DNA of 64,000 nt from Natronosalvus rutilus (GTDB lineage: Archaea > Halobacteriota > Halobacteria > Halobacteriales > Natrialbaceae). This document shows, piece after piece, positions 1 through 7,531 of this stretch. Every line of letters begins with the position of its first letter. Position 1 is the first letter of the stretch. Both the position numbers and the translations under genes were made by a program. Location: positions 558,001 through 622,000 of the forward strand of contig NZ_CP100355.1 of NCBI RefSeq assembly GCF_024204665.1, given 5' to 3'. The notes below the pieces were generated by a model. The model was not told where the DNA came from. It did no database searches and saw only the letters and a program-made list of their open reading frames with translations.

Positions 1-237
1 GAGGACGTCCTCCAGGAGACCGGGTGGTCGCCGACGCGAACCCACGTCGTCGCTGGCGCGCTGAAGTACCGCGAGTACGGACTGCTCACGCGCTTCATCG
101 TGCGCCGCATCGCTGGCAAGGAGAGGCTAGCAACCGACACCAGCCGGGATCACGAGTACACCGACTGGGACGACCTCGAGGCGTTTACGGGCGAGTTCGC
201 GACGCTGGTAGACGACCACAGCTCGAGCGCCCGGTAA
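1..237 (+). CDS. Flavodoxin-domain protein, 3' end (HemG-like), partial
   Basis: The window opens inside a gene read in frame 1 that ends with TAA at 235-237, so 78 C-terminal residues are visible. The stretch GALKYREYGLLTRFIVRRI followed by TDTSRDHEYTDW resembles the C-terminal half of flavodoxin-like protoporphyrinogen dehydrogenase (HemG type) proteins, in which an acidic DTSRDYEYTDW segment is common. Such proteins bind FMN and act as small redox enzymes; HemG oxidises protoporphyrinogen IX to protoporphyrin IX. The FMN-binding N-terminus lies outside the window, so the exact substrate cannot be judged. The family call is from memory of the C-terminal motif alone. Confidence 0.7.
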   Translation, partial: EDVLQETGWSPTRTHVVAGALKYREYGLLTRFIVRRIAGKERLATDTSRDHEYTDWDDLEAFTGEFATLVDDHSSSAR

Positions 238-982
238 CCTTTCATAACCAGACTCGGTATCCGGAAGAACGGTGGGGACGTGAGTTGGAAGCGGGACTAG
301 GAATACGCGTTTGAACAGTCGACGAGGGCTCGAGAGAGCGGTCAGCCGTTGGATGGCGTCATTAGAGGAAAAAGATGAATGGGGAGCGTTCGAGAAAAGC
401 GGTAAAATCGCGCGCTAAAATGTTCATAATCGGTTTCCGTATGGCGGTTTCCGGGTTGGTAGCTACTCGAAAGTGAAGCGGGACGAAGAGGGACTCGAAT
501 TGAAATCCCGAAATCGAATTCGGTGGTCTCGAGCCTTCTCTGTAGGAGTCTCAGTCACCCACTCGAGTCGAACGGGTGGGCTCCCGGTGGACAGTCTGAA
601 AGTTCATAATCGGTTCTCTGCTATCGATTTTGAGAGTGGAGCCAGTACTGCAATAACCGAGAAAGTCGAGACGGCTTTTGAGAGAGAAAACGCAGACTAG
701 AGGAGGCCTCGTGGCGGTTATACCTGTATGGCTGCTCGAGGCTTGGCTCTACGCAGCGAGCACCGGCCACGAGACGGACTTCGCACACCATTCACTCTAA
801 GCACCCATCTTGAGACATGCAGATACGCACGAACAGCCTCGAACGGCCCCTACTCAGAGATTGGGATGTGAGGCCACGTTCTTGAAGGAGCACTTTCCAC
901 GTACGCACCTCTCGACGATATTCATAATTGGCCTCGAGTCAGGGATCGTAACGACTCTTCCGGACGATTTCCCAATTATGAG
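238..982. other. Non-coding stretch with repeated TTCATAAT motifs
   Basis: No convincing gene is seen in these 745 bases. A 75-codon frame at 473-700 has codons less GC-biased than the neighbours and no recognisable family. The stretch holds recurring short motifs: TTTCATAACC at 240-249, TTCATAATCGGTT at 423-435 and 603-615, and TTCATAATTGG at 921-931. The last has an inverted partner, CCAATTATGA, at 972-981. The region looks like decayed or regulatory DNA between two conserved genes. Confidence 0.5.
922..981. repeat. 10-bp inverted repeat TCATAATTGG / CCAATTATGA
   Basis: TCATAATTGG at 922-931 and its exact reverse complement at 972-981 are separated by 40 bases. They lie just beyond the 3' end of the frameshifted membrane protein on the minus strand. 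Similar TTCATAATCGG motifs occur upstream at 423 and 603. Whether this is a binding site or a relic is unknown. Confidence 0.5.
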
Positions 983-1304
983 TTATTGAAGCGTGATTAG
1001 TCCAGCCTCGCGAGCACGGGGGCCGGTTGAGACGTCAGCCACGATGATGGCGGCAATCGTACCGATGCCGACAGCGATTGCGAACCCAGCGGCGCAAATG
1101 GCAGGGGTGGTTTGCACCAAGCCGTCGAACTCAACGACGACACCACCCATCCGATTCAGGATAGAGACCACTGGCGGCGTCACTACACGCCCAGGGAAGC
1201 CGCCGACCAACCACGACACCCTGGCCAGCGACCACGATGAGTAGCAGCGACGAGGGGAGCCCAACAGCCAACCCAGTGACGACGCTCTGGCGCCCCAAAA
1301 ACAT
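983..1304 (-). pseudogene. Frameshifted small membrane protein
   Basis: From an ATG at 1304 the minus strand encodes MFLGRQSVVTG followed by a hydrophobic segment (LLLIVVAGQGVVVG). That frame then turns into low-hydrophobicity sequence and stops. One base away, the neighbouring frame continues from about 1203 with GGFPGRVVTPPVVSIL, a second hydrophobic helix (AAGFAIAVGIGTIAAIIV) and ADVSTGPRA, ending at 983. Joining the two frames near 1200-1206 gives a coherent protein of about 107 residues with two or more membrane spans. This suggests a one-base frameshift in a small membrane protein. It starts only 28 bp from the divergent gene at 1333. The function is unrecognised. A sequencing error is possible; the shorter 93-codon frame could also be read alone. 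Confidence 0.45.
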
Positions 1305-1332
1305 TTTTCCGGCCGTCCGATGTCGAGCGCGT

Positions 1333-1764
1333 ATGGACCCCGACGACGAGAACGCGGACGACGCGAAGGCGACCGACCTCGAGTTGAGCGACGCCGAGAA
1401 GGACGCCCTCCACGACCTCCAGCTCGCCGTCGAACACCTCCACCGGGGCTACGGTGCCCTGCTCGAGTGTCACCACGAGGTCGGCCACGCGATGGATCAG
1501 ATCGCCGACGCCGAGGACCGCCTCCGAGAGGCGGGCCACGAGACCTGGGCGAACGACCTCAGGGATGAGTACCTGCCCGCCGGCTCGATCGGCGACCGGT
1601 GGACCTACGAGTTGATCGAGGAGTTCTCCGACGGGTTCCTGCGAGAACTCACCGACTTTGAGGCGAGCGTCCGGGACGAACTCGCCGACGGCCAGGGGCA
1701 CGTCACCGAGCGCGAGCAACAGCGACGGTGGCGCGAGCGAGCGGAGGGATGGGAAGACGAGTAG
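1333..1764 (+). CDS. Conserved haloarchaeal hypothetical protein
   Basis: 143 residues from an ATG at 1333. I prefer this start to an upstream in-frame start at 1237 because the sequence before it (about 32 codons) is not acidic and overlaps the divergent relic, whereas from MDPDDENADD onward the protein is typically haloarchaeal. It is a soluble, acidic and probably all-helical protein, with a central HLHRGYGALLECHHEVGHAM segment of paired His and Glu residues and a charged tail rich in Glu and Arg. There is no signal peptide or membrane span. I recall similar proteins across Halobacteria without an assigned function. The helical His/Glu segment could in principle bind metal, but nothing here demonstrates that. 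Confidence 0.75.
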   Translation: MDPDDENADDAKATDLELSDAEKDALHDLQLAVEHLHRGYGALLECHHEVGHAMDQIADAEDRLREAGHETWANDLRDEYLPAGSIGDRWTYELIEEFSDGFLRELTDFEASVRDELADGQGHVTEREQQRRWRERAEGWEDE

Positions 1765-2067
1765 CTCGAGTCGAAGGGTGGCTACTGGCGCGGACTCGAA
1801 CGCCGACAGGACGAAGCGAGATCCAGCGTGTGAGTCGTCTCGAGCACACTGGTAGCAGCGAGTGAAAGCGTGAACGGCAGCAGTCGGTCGTCAGTTGGCC
1901 ACAACTGCGACTTGTCGTGTCGCTACATTCGGTTCTCGGACCATTCCGCGCCAGAGAGACGTATCACATGGCTGAAATCCCATTCTCGACACATGCAGTG
2001 TTTTCAGTACTTTCAGTGTTTTCGCTCCGAACACTCATAACGATGCGCACGGTACTCTCGTTCATCG
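1765..2067. other. Intergenic region upstream of the toxin-antitoxin pair
   Basis: These 303 bases have no credible gene. The right end carries the promoter and operator candidate of the toxin-antitoxin operon: three tandem 9-base units at 1997-2023, described separately. The left end is GC-rich DNA after the preceding stop codon with nothing recognisable. Confidence 0.5.
1997..2023 (+). promoter_or_regulatory. Three tandem 9-base repeats, operator candidate
   Basis: AGTGTTTTC (1997-2005), AGTACTTTC (2006-2014) and AGTGTTTTC (2015-2023) lie head to tail, 45 to 71 bases before the antitoxin start. Such iterons next to a winged-helix antitoxin gene suggest an autoregulatory binding site. The T-rich sequence may also contain the promoter. 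The repeats are seen; the role is inferred. Confidence 0.5.
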
Positions 2068-2439
2068 ATGTCGATCGATCGCAAGACCTTCGAAAACTCG
2101 AGCGAGGACGAACTGGACGAGCCCTCAGTTCCGGATCTGGTACTCGGATTCCTCGCTTTCCACGACGACCGCGCGTTCAAGGCTCGCGAAATAGCCGCTC
2201 GAGTTGGTGCCGACGAAGGCGCGGTTAGCACGGCCCTCTCGCGGCTGAAAGACCGCAGTCTCGTCGAACACAAGGCGACGTACTGGGCAGTGACGGACGA
2301 CACCGACCGCCTCGATGGATACAGTGGCTACGAACGGGCGACAGCACTTTTCAACGAGCAACTTGGTGAGGAGGACGAGCAGGCCTGGCGCGAACACGCC
2401 CCCGACGAGCCACACCCGAGTGTGGAGAACGAGCAGTGA
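2068..2439 (+). CDS. Winged-helix (MarR-like) antitoxin candidate
   Basis: 123 residues. After an acidic leader, residues about 22-85 form a winged-helix DNA-binding domain: FKAREIAARVGADEGAVSTA is the helix-turn-helix and LVEHKATYWAV the wing. The C-terminal 35 residues are acidic and probably flexible, a common arrangement for antitoxins that wrap around the toxin. The stop codon overlaps the GTG start of the MazF/PemK-like gene (GTGA at 2436-2439), which implies translational coupling. The expected role is to neutralise the downstream endoribonuclease and repress the operon, probably through the tandem repeats at 1997-2023. The DNA-binding fold is clear; the antitoxin role rests on gene context. 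Confidence 0.75.
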   Translation: MSIDRKTFENSSEDELDEPSVPDLVLGFLAFHDDRAFKAREIAARVGADEGAVSTALSRLKDRSLVEHKATYWAVTDDTDRLDGYSGYERATALFNEQLGEEDEQAWREHAPDEPHPSVENEQ

Positions 2440-2789
2440 CCGACGACGAACCCACCCCGATCTTCGAACGAGGAGACGTCGTCTACGGCAACGACCCGTT
2501 CAAAGGTGGGGAAAAAGCTCGACCCTGGCTCGTTCTCTCGAACCATCACGGACGGCCGTTCCACGGCGAACAGCATATCGTGCTCACGTTGACGTCGAAA
2601 TCGTGGCTGGAGGGACTCATCGAGATTCCAGAGGATGGGTGGCTTCGTGGTGGGACTCCAGACGACAGCCGGATTGTACCGTGGGGTGATCAATCAATCG
2701 ACAAAAGAGACGTCAAATTCTGGCAGGGGCGTCTGAGGCAGGATCTCGTCGATGAAGCTGTCACTGGTCTCGTCGAAGAGCTACAGTAG
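2436..2789 (+). CDS. PemK/MazF-family endoribonuclease toxin candidate
   Basis: 117 residues from a GTG that overlaps the antitoxin stop codon. The start IFERGDVVYGNDPFKGGEKARPWLVL matches the opening of MazF/PemK toxins: a beta strand leading to a G-D-V-V segment, then K-x-R-P-W-L-V-L with the conserved Arg-Pro. HIVLTLTSKSW corresponds to the central strand with its Ser/Thr residues. MazF toxins are SH3-like barrel dimers that cleave single-stranded mRNA at short sequence motifs. The length is normal for the family. There is no membrane segment or signal peptide. The pairing with a MarR-like partner, instead of the AbrB, PHD or RHH antitoxins usual in bacteria, is the notable feature. Confidence 0.8.
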   Translation: MTDDEPTPIFERGDVVYGNDPFKGGEKARPWLVLSNHHGRPFHGEQHIVLTLTSKSWLEGLIEIPEDGWLRGGTPDDSRIVPWGDQSIDKRDVKFWQGRLRQDLVDEAVTGLVEELQ

Positions 2790-2952
2790 TGGTTTTCTCA
2801 GGCGTCCCTTAATTGGGGGAATCACAGAGCAATGGTTGTCGAATGTCAGGGCAGGGACTTCGAAATCCATCTGGGCCGGTATTCCGCCCACTCACGACGT
2901 CAGCCGAAAAACACAACACAGGCCGGAAAATACCCGAATCTCGATACCAGAC

Positions 2953-4926
2953 TCAGTCGTCGGCGGGCGCTGCCCCGGAGCCGCCTTCGGCCTGGGCCTT
3001 CGTCCAGGCGAGTTTGCCGCCGGCGGCGAGGATGTCGCGCTCGCGCTCGGAGGCGTCCAGCGTGGCGGTGAACTCCTCCTCGCCGTTGACGCGGACGGTG
3101 AACTCCTCGGCGCCGCTCGAGACGGCTTCCTCGACGTCGTCGACGATTTCGATGTCGTCGCCCTGGTCGATGGCGTCGTAGGTCTCCTCGTCGATGGTCA
3201 GCGGGAGCAGGCCGAAGTTGAAGAGGTTCGCGCGGTGGATCCGGGCGAAGCTCTGGGCCAGCACGCCGTCGACGCCCAGGTACATCGGGCACAGGGCTGC
3301 GTGTTCGCGCGAGGAGCCCTGGCCGTAGTTCTCGCCGGCGACGAGGAAGCCGCCGTCGGACTCGAGGGCACGCTGGGCGAAGGTGTCGTCCACCCGGCTG
3401 AGCGTAAACTCGGAGAGTTTGGGGACGTTCGACCGGTACATCAGGATGTCCTGAGTCGCGGGGATGATGTGGTCGGTTGTGATGTTGTCCTCCATCTTCA
3501 GCAGGGCCGGCCCCTCGAGTTCGGCCTCGAGGGGGTCCTTGAGGGGGACGTCGCCGATATTGGGGCCCTTGATGAGTTCGTCGTCGACGGCCTCGTCAGG
3601 GCTGATGAGGTCGGCTTTCGAGGCGTCGTACTCGTCGGCGAGTTCGAAGCCGGGGTCCTCGAGGTCGCCGAGTTCCTCGGCCAAGTCGCGCGGGTCGACG
3701 ATTTCGCCTTTGAGCGCCGCGGCGGCGGCGACCTCCGGGGAACAGAGGTAGACGTTGTCGTCTTCGATGCCCGAGCGGCCCTCGAAGTTGCGGTTGAACG
3801 TCCGCAGGCTCACGGAGTCGGAAGCGGGCACGTGGCCGATGCCGATACAGGCACCACACGTGGCTTCGGAGAAGTTGACGCCGGCGGCCATCATCTCGGC
3901 AACCCAGCCCTGGCGGGCCAGTAGTTCGGAGGCCTGCTTCGAGCCGGGGGCGACGATCATCTCGGTCGTCTTGTTCACCTCGCGGCCCTCGAGCATCTTC
4001 GCCGCGGGGAGGACGTCCTCGAAGGCACCGTTGGTACAGGAGCCGACGATGACCTGATCGACGTCCGTTCCCGCGACCTCGCTGACGGGCACGACCTTGT
4101 CGGGCATCGACGGTTCGGCGATCAGCGGTTCGAGATCCGAGAGGTCAACGACGATCTCGTCGTCGTACTCGGCGTCGTCGTCGGGCTGGAGTTCGACGTA
4201 CTCCTCGCCGCGGCCCACCCGTTCGAGGTAGTCTTGGGTCTGCTCGTCGGTCGCAAAGATCGAACTCGTCGCGCCGAGTTCCGTCCCCATGTTGGTGATG
4301 GTCATCCGCTCGGGGGCGCTGAGGCTCTCGGCGCCCGGACCGGTGTACTCGAGGATCTTGCCGACGCCGCCTTTGACCGTGAGTCGGCGGAGCATCTCGA
4401 GGATGACGTCTTTCGCGGTGGCCCACTCGGGGAGTTCGCCCTCGAGGCGGACGTTCACGACCTCGGGCATCTCGATGTAGTAAGGGGCGCCGCCCATCGC
4501 GACGGTGATGTCGATCCCGCCGGCGCCGATAGCGAGTTCGCCCAGGCCACCCGGCGTCGGAGTGTGGCTGTCTGAGCCGAGCAGGGTCTTGCCGGGTGCG
4601 GCGAAGTTCTCGCGGTGGACGTTGTGGCAGATGCCGTTGCCGGGGCGAGAGAAGTGGGCCCCGTAGGTGCCGGCCGCAGAGCGCAGGAATCGGTGGTCGT
4701 CGGTGTTTTTGAAGTCGAACTGGTAGGTCTGGTGGTCACAGTACTGGGCGGCCAGTTCGGTCTGGACTTCGTCCAGTCCCATCGCCTCGAACTGGAGCCA
4801 GACCATCGTGCCGGTCGTGTCCTGTGTCAGCACCTGGTCGATCTCGATCCCGATCTCCTCGCCGGTCTCGAGTTCGCCCTCGACGAGGTGGTCGTCGAGA
4901 ATTTTCTCGGTGAGCGTCTGTCCCAT
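2953..4926 (-). CDS. acn: Aconitate hydratase (aconitase)
   Basis: 657 residues. It interconverts citrate and isocitrate in the TCA cycle using a [4Fe-4S] cluster. The cluster ligands are visible: Cys297 in GSCTNG, and Cys357 and Cys360 in ATCGACIG. The opening of the catalytic domain has GSDSHTPTPGGLGELAIGAG, and the C-terminal swivel domain has GENYGQGSSREHAAL and QSFARIHRANLFNFGLLPL. The protein is shorter than bacterial AcnA (about 890), as usual for the compact archaeal type. The ATG at 4926 gives the conserved N-terminus MGQTLTEKIL. It stands alone on the minus strand with its promoter in the 267 bp shared with the divergent gene at 5194. Confidence 0.95.
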   Translation of the reverse strand: MGQTLTEKILDDHLVEGELETGEEIGIEIDQVLTQDTTGTMVWLQFEAMGLDEVQTELAAQYCDHQTYQFDFKNTDDHRFLRSAAGTYGAHFSRPGNGICHNVHRENFAAPGKTLLGSDSHTPTPGGLGELAIGAGGIDITVAMGGAPYYIEMPEVVNVRLEGELPEWATAKDVILEMLRRLTVKGGVGKILEYTGPGAESLSAPERMTITNMGTELGATSSIFATDEQTQDYLERVGRGEEYVELQPDDDAEYDDEIVVDLSDLEPLIAEPSMPDKVVPVSEVAGTDVDQVIVGSCTNGAFEDVLPAAKMLEGREVNKTTEMIVAPGSKQASELLARQGWVAEMMAAGVNFSEATCGACIGIGHVPASDSVSLRTFNRNFEGRSGIEDDNVYLCSPEVAAAAALKGEIVDPRDLAEELGDLEDPGFELADEYDASKADLISPDEAVDDELIKGPNIGDVPLKDPLEAELEGPALLKMEDNITTDHIIPATQDILMYRSNVPKLSEFTLSRVDDTFAQRALESDGGFLVAGENYGQGSSREHAALCPMYLGVDGVLAQSFARIHRANLFNFGLLPLTIDEETYDAIDQGDDIEIVDDVEEAVSSGAEEFTVRVNGEEEFTATLDASERERDILAAGGKLAWTKAQAEGGSGAAPADD

Positions 4927-5193
4927 AGCATCACAAACTGGGCTATCCTGCCTGATAAATCCAGCGTGTTTCCGAGTGGGTAAGCGTCCAAAACGTGGTT
5001 GTAAAACGGTTTATTCTGCAATAATTGCGCCCACAGGTATGCATTCGAGACAGTGACGAGAAACTGGTGCTCAGGTTCGTGTGCATATTCTTCCCGATGT
5101 GGATCCGACGTCGTCGAGCGAGAACGGCAACAATTGCCGCAATCTACGACGGGAACCAGTAGCTATACGGCCCCGGATAAATCAGCTACCATC

Positions 5194-5334
5194 ATGAACG
5201 GCGAGCAAGTCGGCAGCGTGCTCGAGGGAACGGTCGATCGGTGGACCGAACTCGATACCGACTGGCAGGGAGTGTTCATCGGTCTGGCGATCGTCGCCCT
5301 CGTCGGCGGTTTCGGCGTAGATATCGTATGGTAA
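5194..5334 (+). CDS. 46-residue membrane micro-protein upstream of YeiH
   Basis: A short frame from ATG 5194 encodes MNGEQVGSVLEGTVDRWTEL, then a single hydrophobic span (VFIGLAIVALVGGFGVDIVW) and a stop. Its last seven bases overlap the ATG of the YeiH gene at 5328, the pattern of translationally coupled genes. The codons are GC-biased like real haloarchaeal genes. It could be a small partner of the exporter or a leader peptide. No family is recognised with certainty. The alternative is that it is an artefact and YeiH is translated independently. Confidence 0.5.
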   Translation: MNGEQVGSVLEGTVDRWTELDTDWQGVFIGLAIVALVGGFGVDIVW

Positions 5335-6317
5335 CGGCCGTCACCAGAACACTGCCCGGCCTGCTCGTACTCTGTCTCGGGGCGGTACTCGCTCGCGGCC
5401 TCTCGACGCTCGCGGGACCGAACGAGTTGCTCCTGGCGATCGCCCTCGGAGTCGTGCTGGCGAACGGGGTCGGCGTTCCTAATCGACTTCGCCCAGGACT
5501 GGGGACGCACAAGATTTGGCTCGCCGCAGGGATCGTGTTGCTCGGCGCGTCGGTGACGCTCGAGTCGATCCTCGAGACCGGGGCGACGGTCCTCTTGTTG
5601 CTGGTCGCGACGGTGACGCTCACCCTCCTCACCGTTGAGGCGATCGCTCGAACCGTCGGCGGACTCCCGGAGCACTTCGGATCGTTGCTCGCCGCTGGTG
5701 CCGGAATCTGTGGGGTCTCCGCCGTCGTCGCCGTCGGCGGCGGAATCCGTGCCCGGGAGACCCAGATCGCCTACGCGGCGGGCACCGTGTTGCTGGTCGA
5801 CGCGATCACGCTCGTCGTCTACCCGATCGTCGGCTCCGTGCTCGAACTCTCCGGACAGGTCTTCGGCGTCTGGGCCGGCGTCAGCATGCTCTCGACCGGT
5901 CCGGTGGTCGCCGTCGGGTTCGCCCACTCGGAGACCGCCGGGCAGTGGGCGACGATGACGAAACTCGCCCGCAACGCCCTCATCGGCGTCGTCGCGGTCG
6001 GCTACGCGAGCTACTACGCTCGCCGGGGCTCCGGCGAATCGACGTCCCTGCGGCTGCTGTGGTCGAACGTCCCGAAGTTCGTGCTGGGCTTTCTCGCGCT
6101 CGTCGCGCTCTCGAGCGCGGGCGTCTTCTCGCCGGCCCAGCAGGAGTCGCTCGCGAACGCGGTGGACTGGCTGTTTCTGCTCGCGTTCGTCGGCCTCGGG
6201 ACGGAGATTCGAGTGGCGGACCTCAGACGAGCCGGTATCGCCCCCGCGCTCGTCGTGGTCGCCGCGGTGATGATCGCAAGCGTGGTGTCGCTCGGGGTTG
6301 CACTCGTCGTGCTTTGA
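5328..6317 (+). CDS. YeiH-family putative sulfate exporter (UPF0324)
   Basis: 329 residues from ATG 5328, which follows directly on the micro-ORF. The whole protein is hydrophobic, with about ten membrane spans. Family hallmarks are NELLLAIALGVVLANG near the N-terminus, IWLAAGIVLLGASVTL, GAGICGVSAVVAVGG in the middle, and FLLAFVGLGTEI near the C-terminus. Members are assigned as putative inner-membrane exporters of sulfate or organosulfur products, but the substrate is rarely shown. Haloarchaeal copies are about this length. It is convergent with the DUF1648-like gene, only 22 bp away. Confidence 0.85.
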   Translation: MVTAVTRTLPGLLVLCLGAVLARGLSTLAGPNELLLAIALGVVLANGVGVPNRLRPGLGTHKIWLAAGIVLLGASVTLESILETGATVLLLLVATVTLTLLTVEAIARTVGGLPEHFGSLLAAGAGICGVSAVVAVGGGIRARETQIAYAAGTVLLVDAITLVVYPIVGSVLELSGQVFGVWAGVSMLSTGPVVAVGFAHSETAGQWATMTKLARNALIGVVAVGYASYYARRGSGESTSLRLLWSNVPKFVLGFLALVALSSAGVFSPAQQESLANAVDWLFLLAFVGLGTEIRVADLRRAGIAPALVVVAAVMIASVVSLGVALVVL

Positions 6318-6339
6318 CGCGTGTCGGCGAGCGCTCGAG

Positions 6340-6714
6340 CTAAAGGTTCAGGACGACGAGAACGAACTGGCACGCGACGATCACGCTGAGGGTCGCCAGT
6401 ACGCAGGCGTCGTAGACGAGTCGAAACTCGTCGATCGCTCCCCGGCGCACCAGCCAGGTTCGGAGCCACTGGGCGCCGGCGTACAGTCCGATCAGTGACA
6501 CGGGAAACGCGACCAGGACGGCCAGCGTCGGTGCGTGTTCGGGTCCGTAGTAGGTGCCGATCGTCCACCGAATTCGGACGGTGTCCGAGAGGCGTCCGTA
6601 CGAGACGGCGCTCAACGCGACGCTCGCGAGAACGATTACGAGACCACCGAGTGAGAGCGGTCGCGCGCGTTCGAGGTTCGAGCCATCCGGTCGGCCAGGG
6701 GTAGTCGTGACCAT
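6340..6714 (-). CDS. DUF1648-like membrane protein
   Basis: 124 residues with about three membrane spans (around residues 20-40, 62-80 and 100-122). Between the first two spans is the extracytoplasmic motif RLSDTVRIRWTIGTYYGPE, which resembles the LPDRIPTHW loop of DUF1648 proteins, the N-terminal module of SdpI-like immunity and signal proteins. Here only that module is present. The function is unknown. The gene is monocistronic and convergent with the YeiH gene. Confidence 0.65.
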   Translation of the reverse strand: MVTTTPGRPDGSNLERARPLSLGGLVIVLASVALSAVSYGRLSDTVRIRWTIGTYYGPEHAPTLAVLVAFPVSLIGLYAGAQWLRTWLVRRGAIDEFRLVYDACVLATLSVIVACQFVLVVLNL

Positions 6715-6819
6715 GGCGTCTCTCGAGACGGCCGGGACCAGTATAACGGCTCGAGCACGGCTTCAGACCCTGTAGTCGTGGGAAGTTCTATACGAGTGTG
6801 GGGTCGAAATGAGGCCACC

Positions 6820-7182
6820 GTGAGTGAGGATGCGGACGCCGACGCTGAGGCTGACATCGAGCGACTCGCCACCGTGCTCGAAGACCCGACGGCACGGACC
6901 ATCCTCACCGAGACAAGCCAGGAACCACTGTCGGCGAGAACCCTGAGTGAACGGTGTGGGGTCTCCGAACCCACGATCTACCGTCGGCTAGAGGACCTTC
7001 GCGAGTGCGACCTGCTCGTCGAGCGGACGAAACCGGACCCCGAACGCGGCCACCACCGAACCATGTACGCGACCAACTTCGAACGACTCACGGTCGAACT
7101 GCGCGACGGACACCTCGAGTTGCGGGTCGACCGCCGCGAGGACCCCGCAGACCGGTTCACGCGGCTGATCGAGGGGATGTGA
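6820..7182 (+). CDS. Winged-helix transcriptional regulator (ArsR-like), paired with DUF7521
   Basis: 120 residues from GTG 6820, which opens MSEDADADAEADIERL; a GTG 14 codons upstream is possible but adds a basic, non-haloarchaeal leader. DIERLATVLEDPTARTILTE followed by LSERCGVSEPTIYRRLEDL is an ArsR-like helix-turn-helix with the wing in RGHHRTMYATNF. The C-terminus LELRVDRREDPADRFTRLIE is shared by haloarchaeal regulators of this type. Only one base separates it from the DUF7521 gene, so the two form an operon. It probably regulates that membrane protein or responds to it; the ligand is unknown. Confidence 0.85.
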   Translation: MSEDADADAEADIERLATVLEDPTARTILTETSQEPLSARTLSERCGVSEPTIYRRLEDLRECDLLVERTKPDPERGHHRTMYATNFERLTVELRDGHLELRVDRREDPADRFTRLIEGM

Positions 7183-7183
7183 G

Positions 7184-7507
7184 ATGGCGTTCCAGCCGCT
7201 CCAGTTGTGGGATCCGTCGATGCCGCCGGACTGGGTGATCACGTTCCAGCAGGTGACGCAGATCGTGAGCGTGCTCATCGGCGTGTTCATCGCCTACCAG
7301 GCCTACCGCGGCTACCGACGCAACGACAGTCGACCGATGCTGTTTCTCGCGCTCGGGTTCGTCCTCGTGCTCGCTGTGCCGTTCTGTCTCTTCGTCCTGT
7401 ACGCCGCGATTCCGGGAATCCCCGAATCCGCCGTCGTCGTCGCCTCACAGTCGAGCCAGGTGACGGGCCTGCTGGCGATCCTCTACGCGCTGTGGATGCC
7501 GACCTGA
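7184..7507 (+). CDS. DUF7521-type small membrane protein
   Basis: 107 residues with three hydrophobic spans at about 20-40, 50-72 and 82-104. The segment VLIGVFIAYQAYRGYRRNDSRPMLFLALGF is typical of the small haloarchaeal membrane proteins found next to an ArsR-like winged-helix regulator. The start ATG follows the regulator stop with a one-base gap. The biochemical role is not known. The fixed pairing suggests membrane sensing coupled to transcription, which is inference. Confidence 0.75.
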   Translation: MAFQPLQLWDPSMPPDWVITFQQVTQIVSVLIGVFIAYQAYRGYRRNDSRPMLFLALGFVLVLAVPFCLFVLYAAIPGIPESAVVVASQSSQVTGLLAILYALWMPT

Positions 7508-7531
7508 GGGTTAGGGTGAATCGAGGCCATG

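Noticed and set aside
473-700. A 75-codon frame starting with GTG
   Set aside because: Codon bias differs from real genes here, it contains a TTCATAATCGG repeat and no family is recognised.
2752-3924. A 390-codon plus-strand open frame over aconitase
   Set aside because: It is the mirror of the aconitase gene on the opposite strand, produced by GC-rich codons; the minus-strand protein has all the catalytic motifs.
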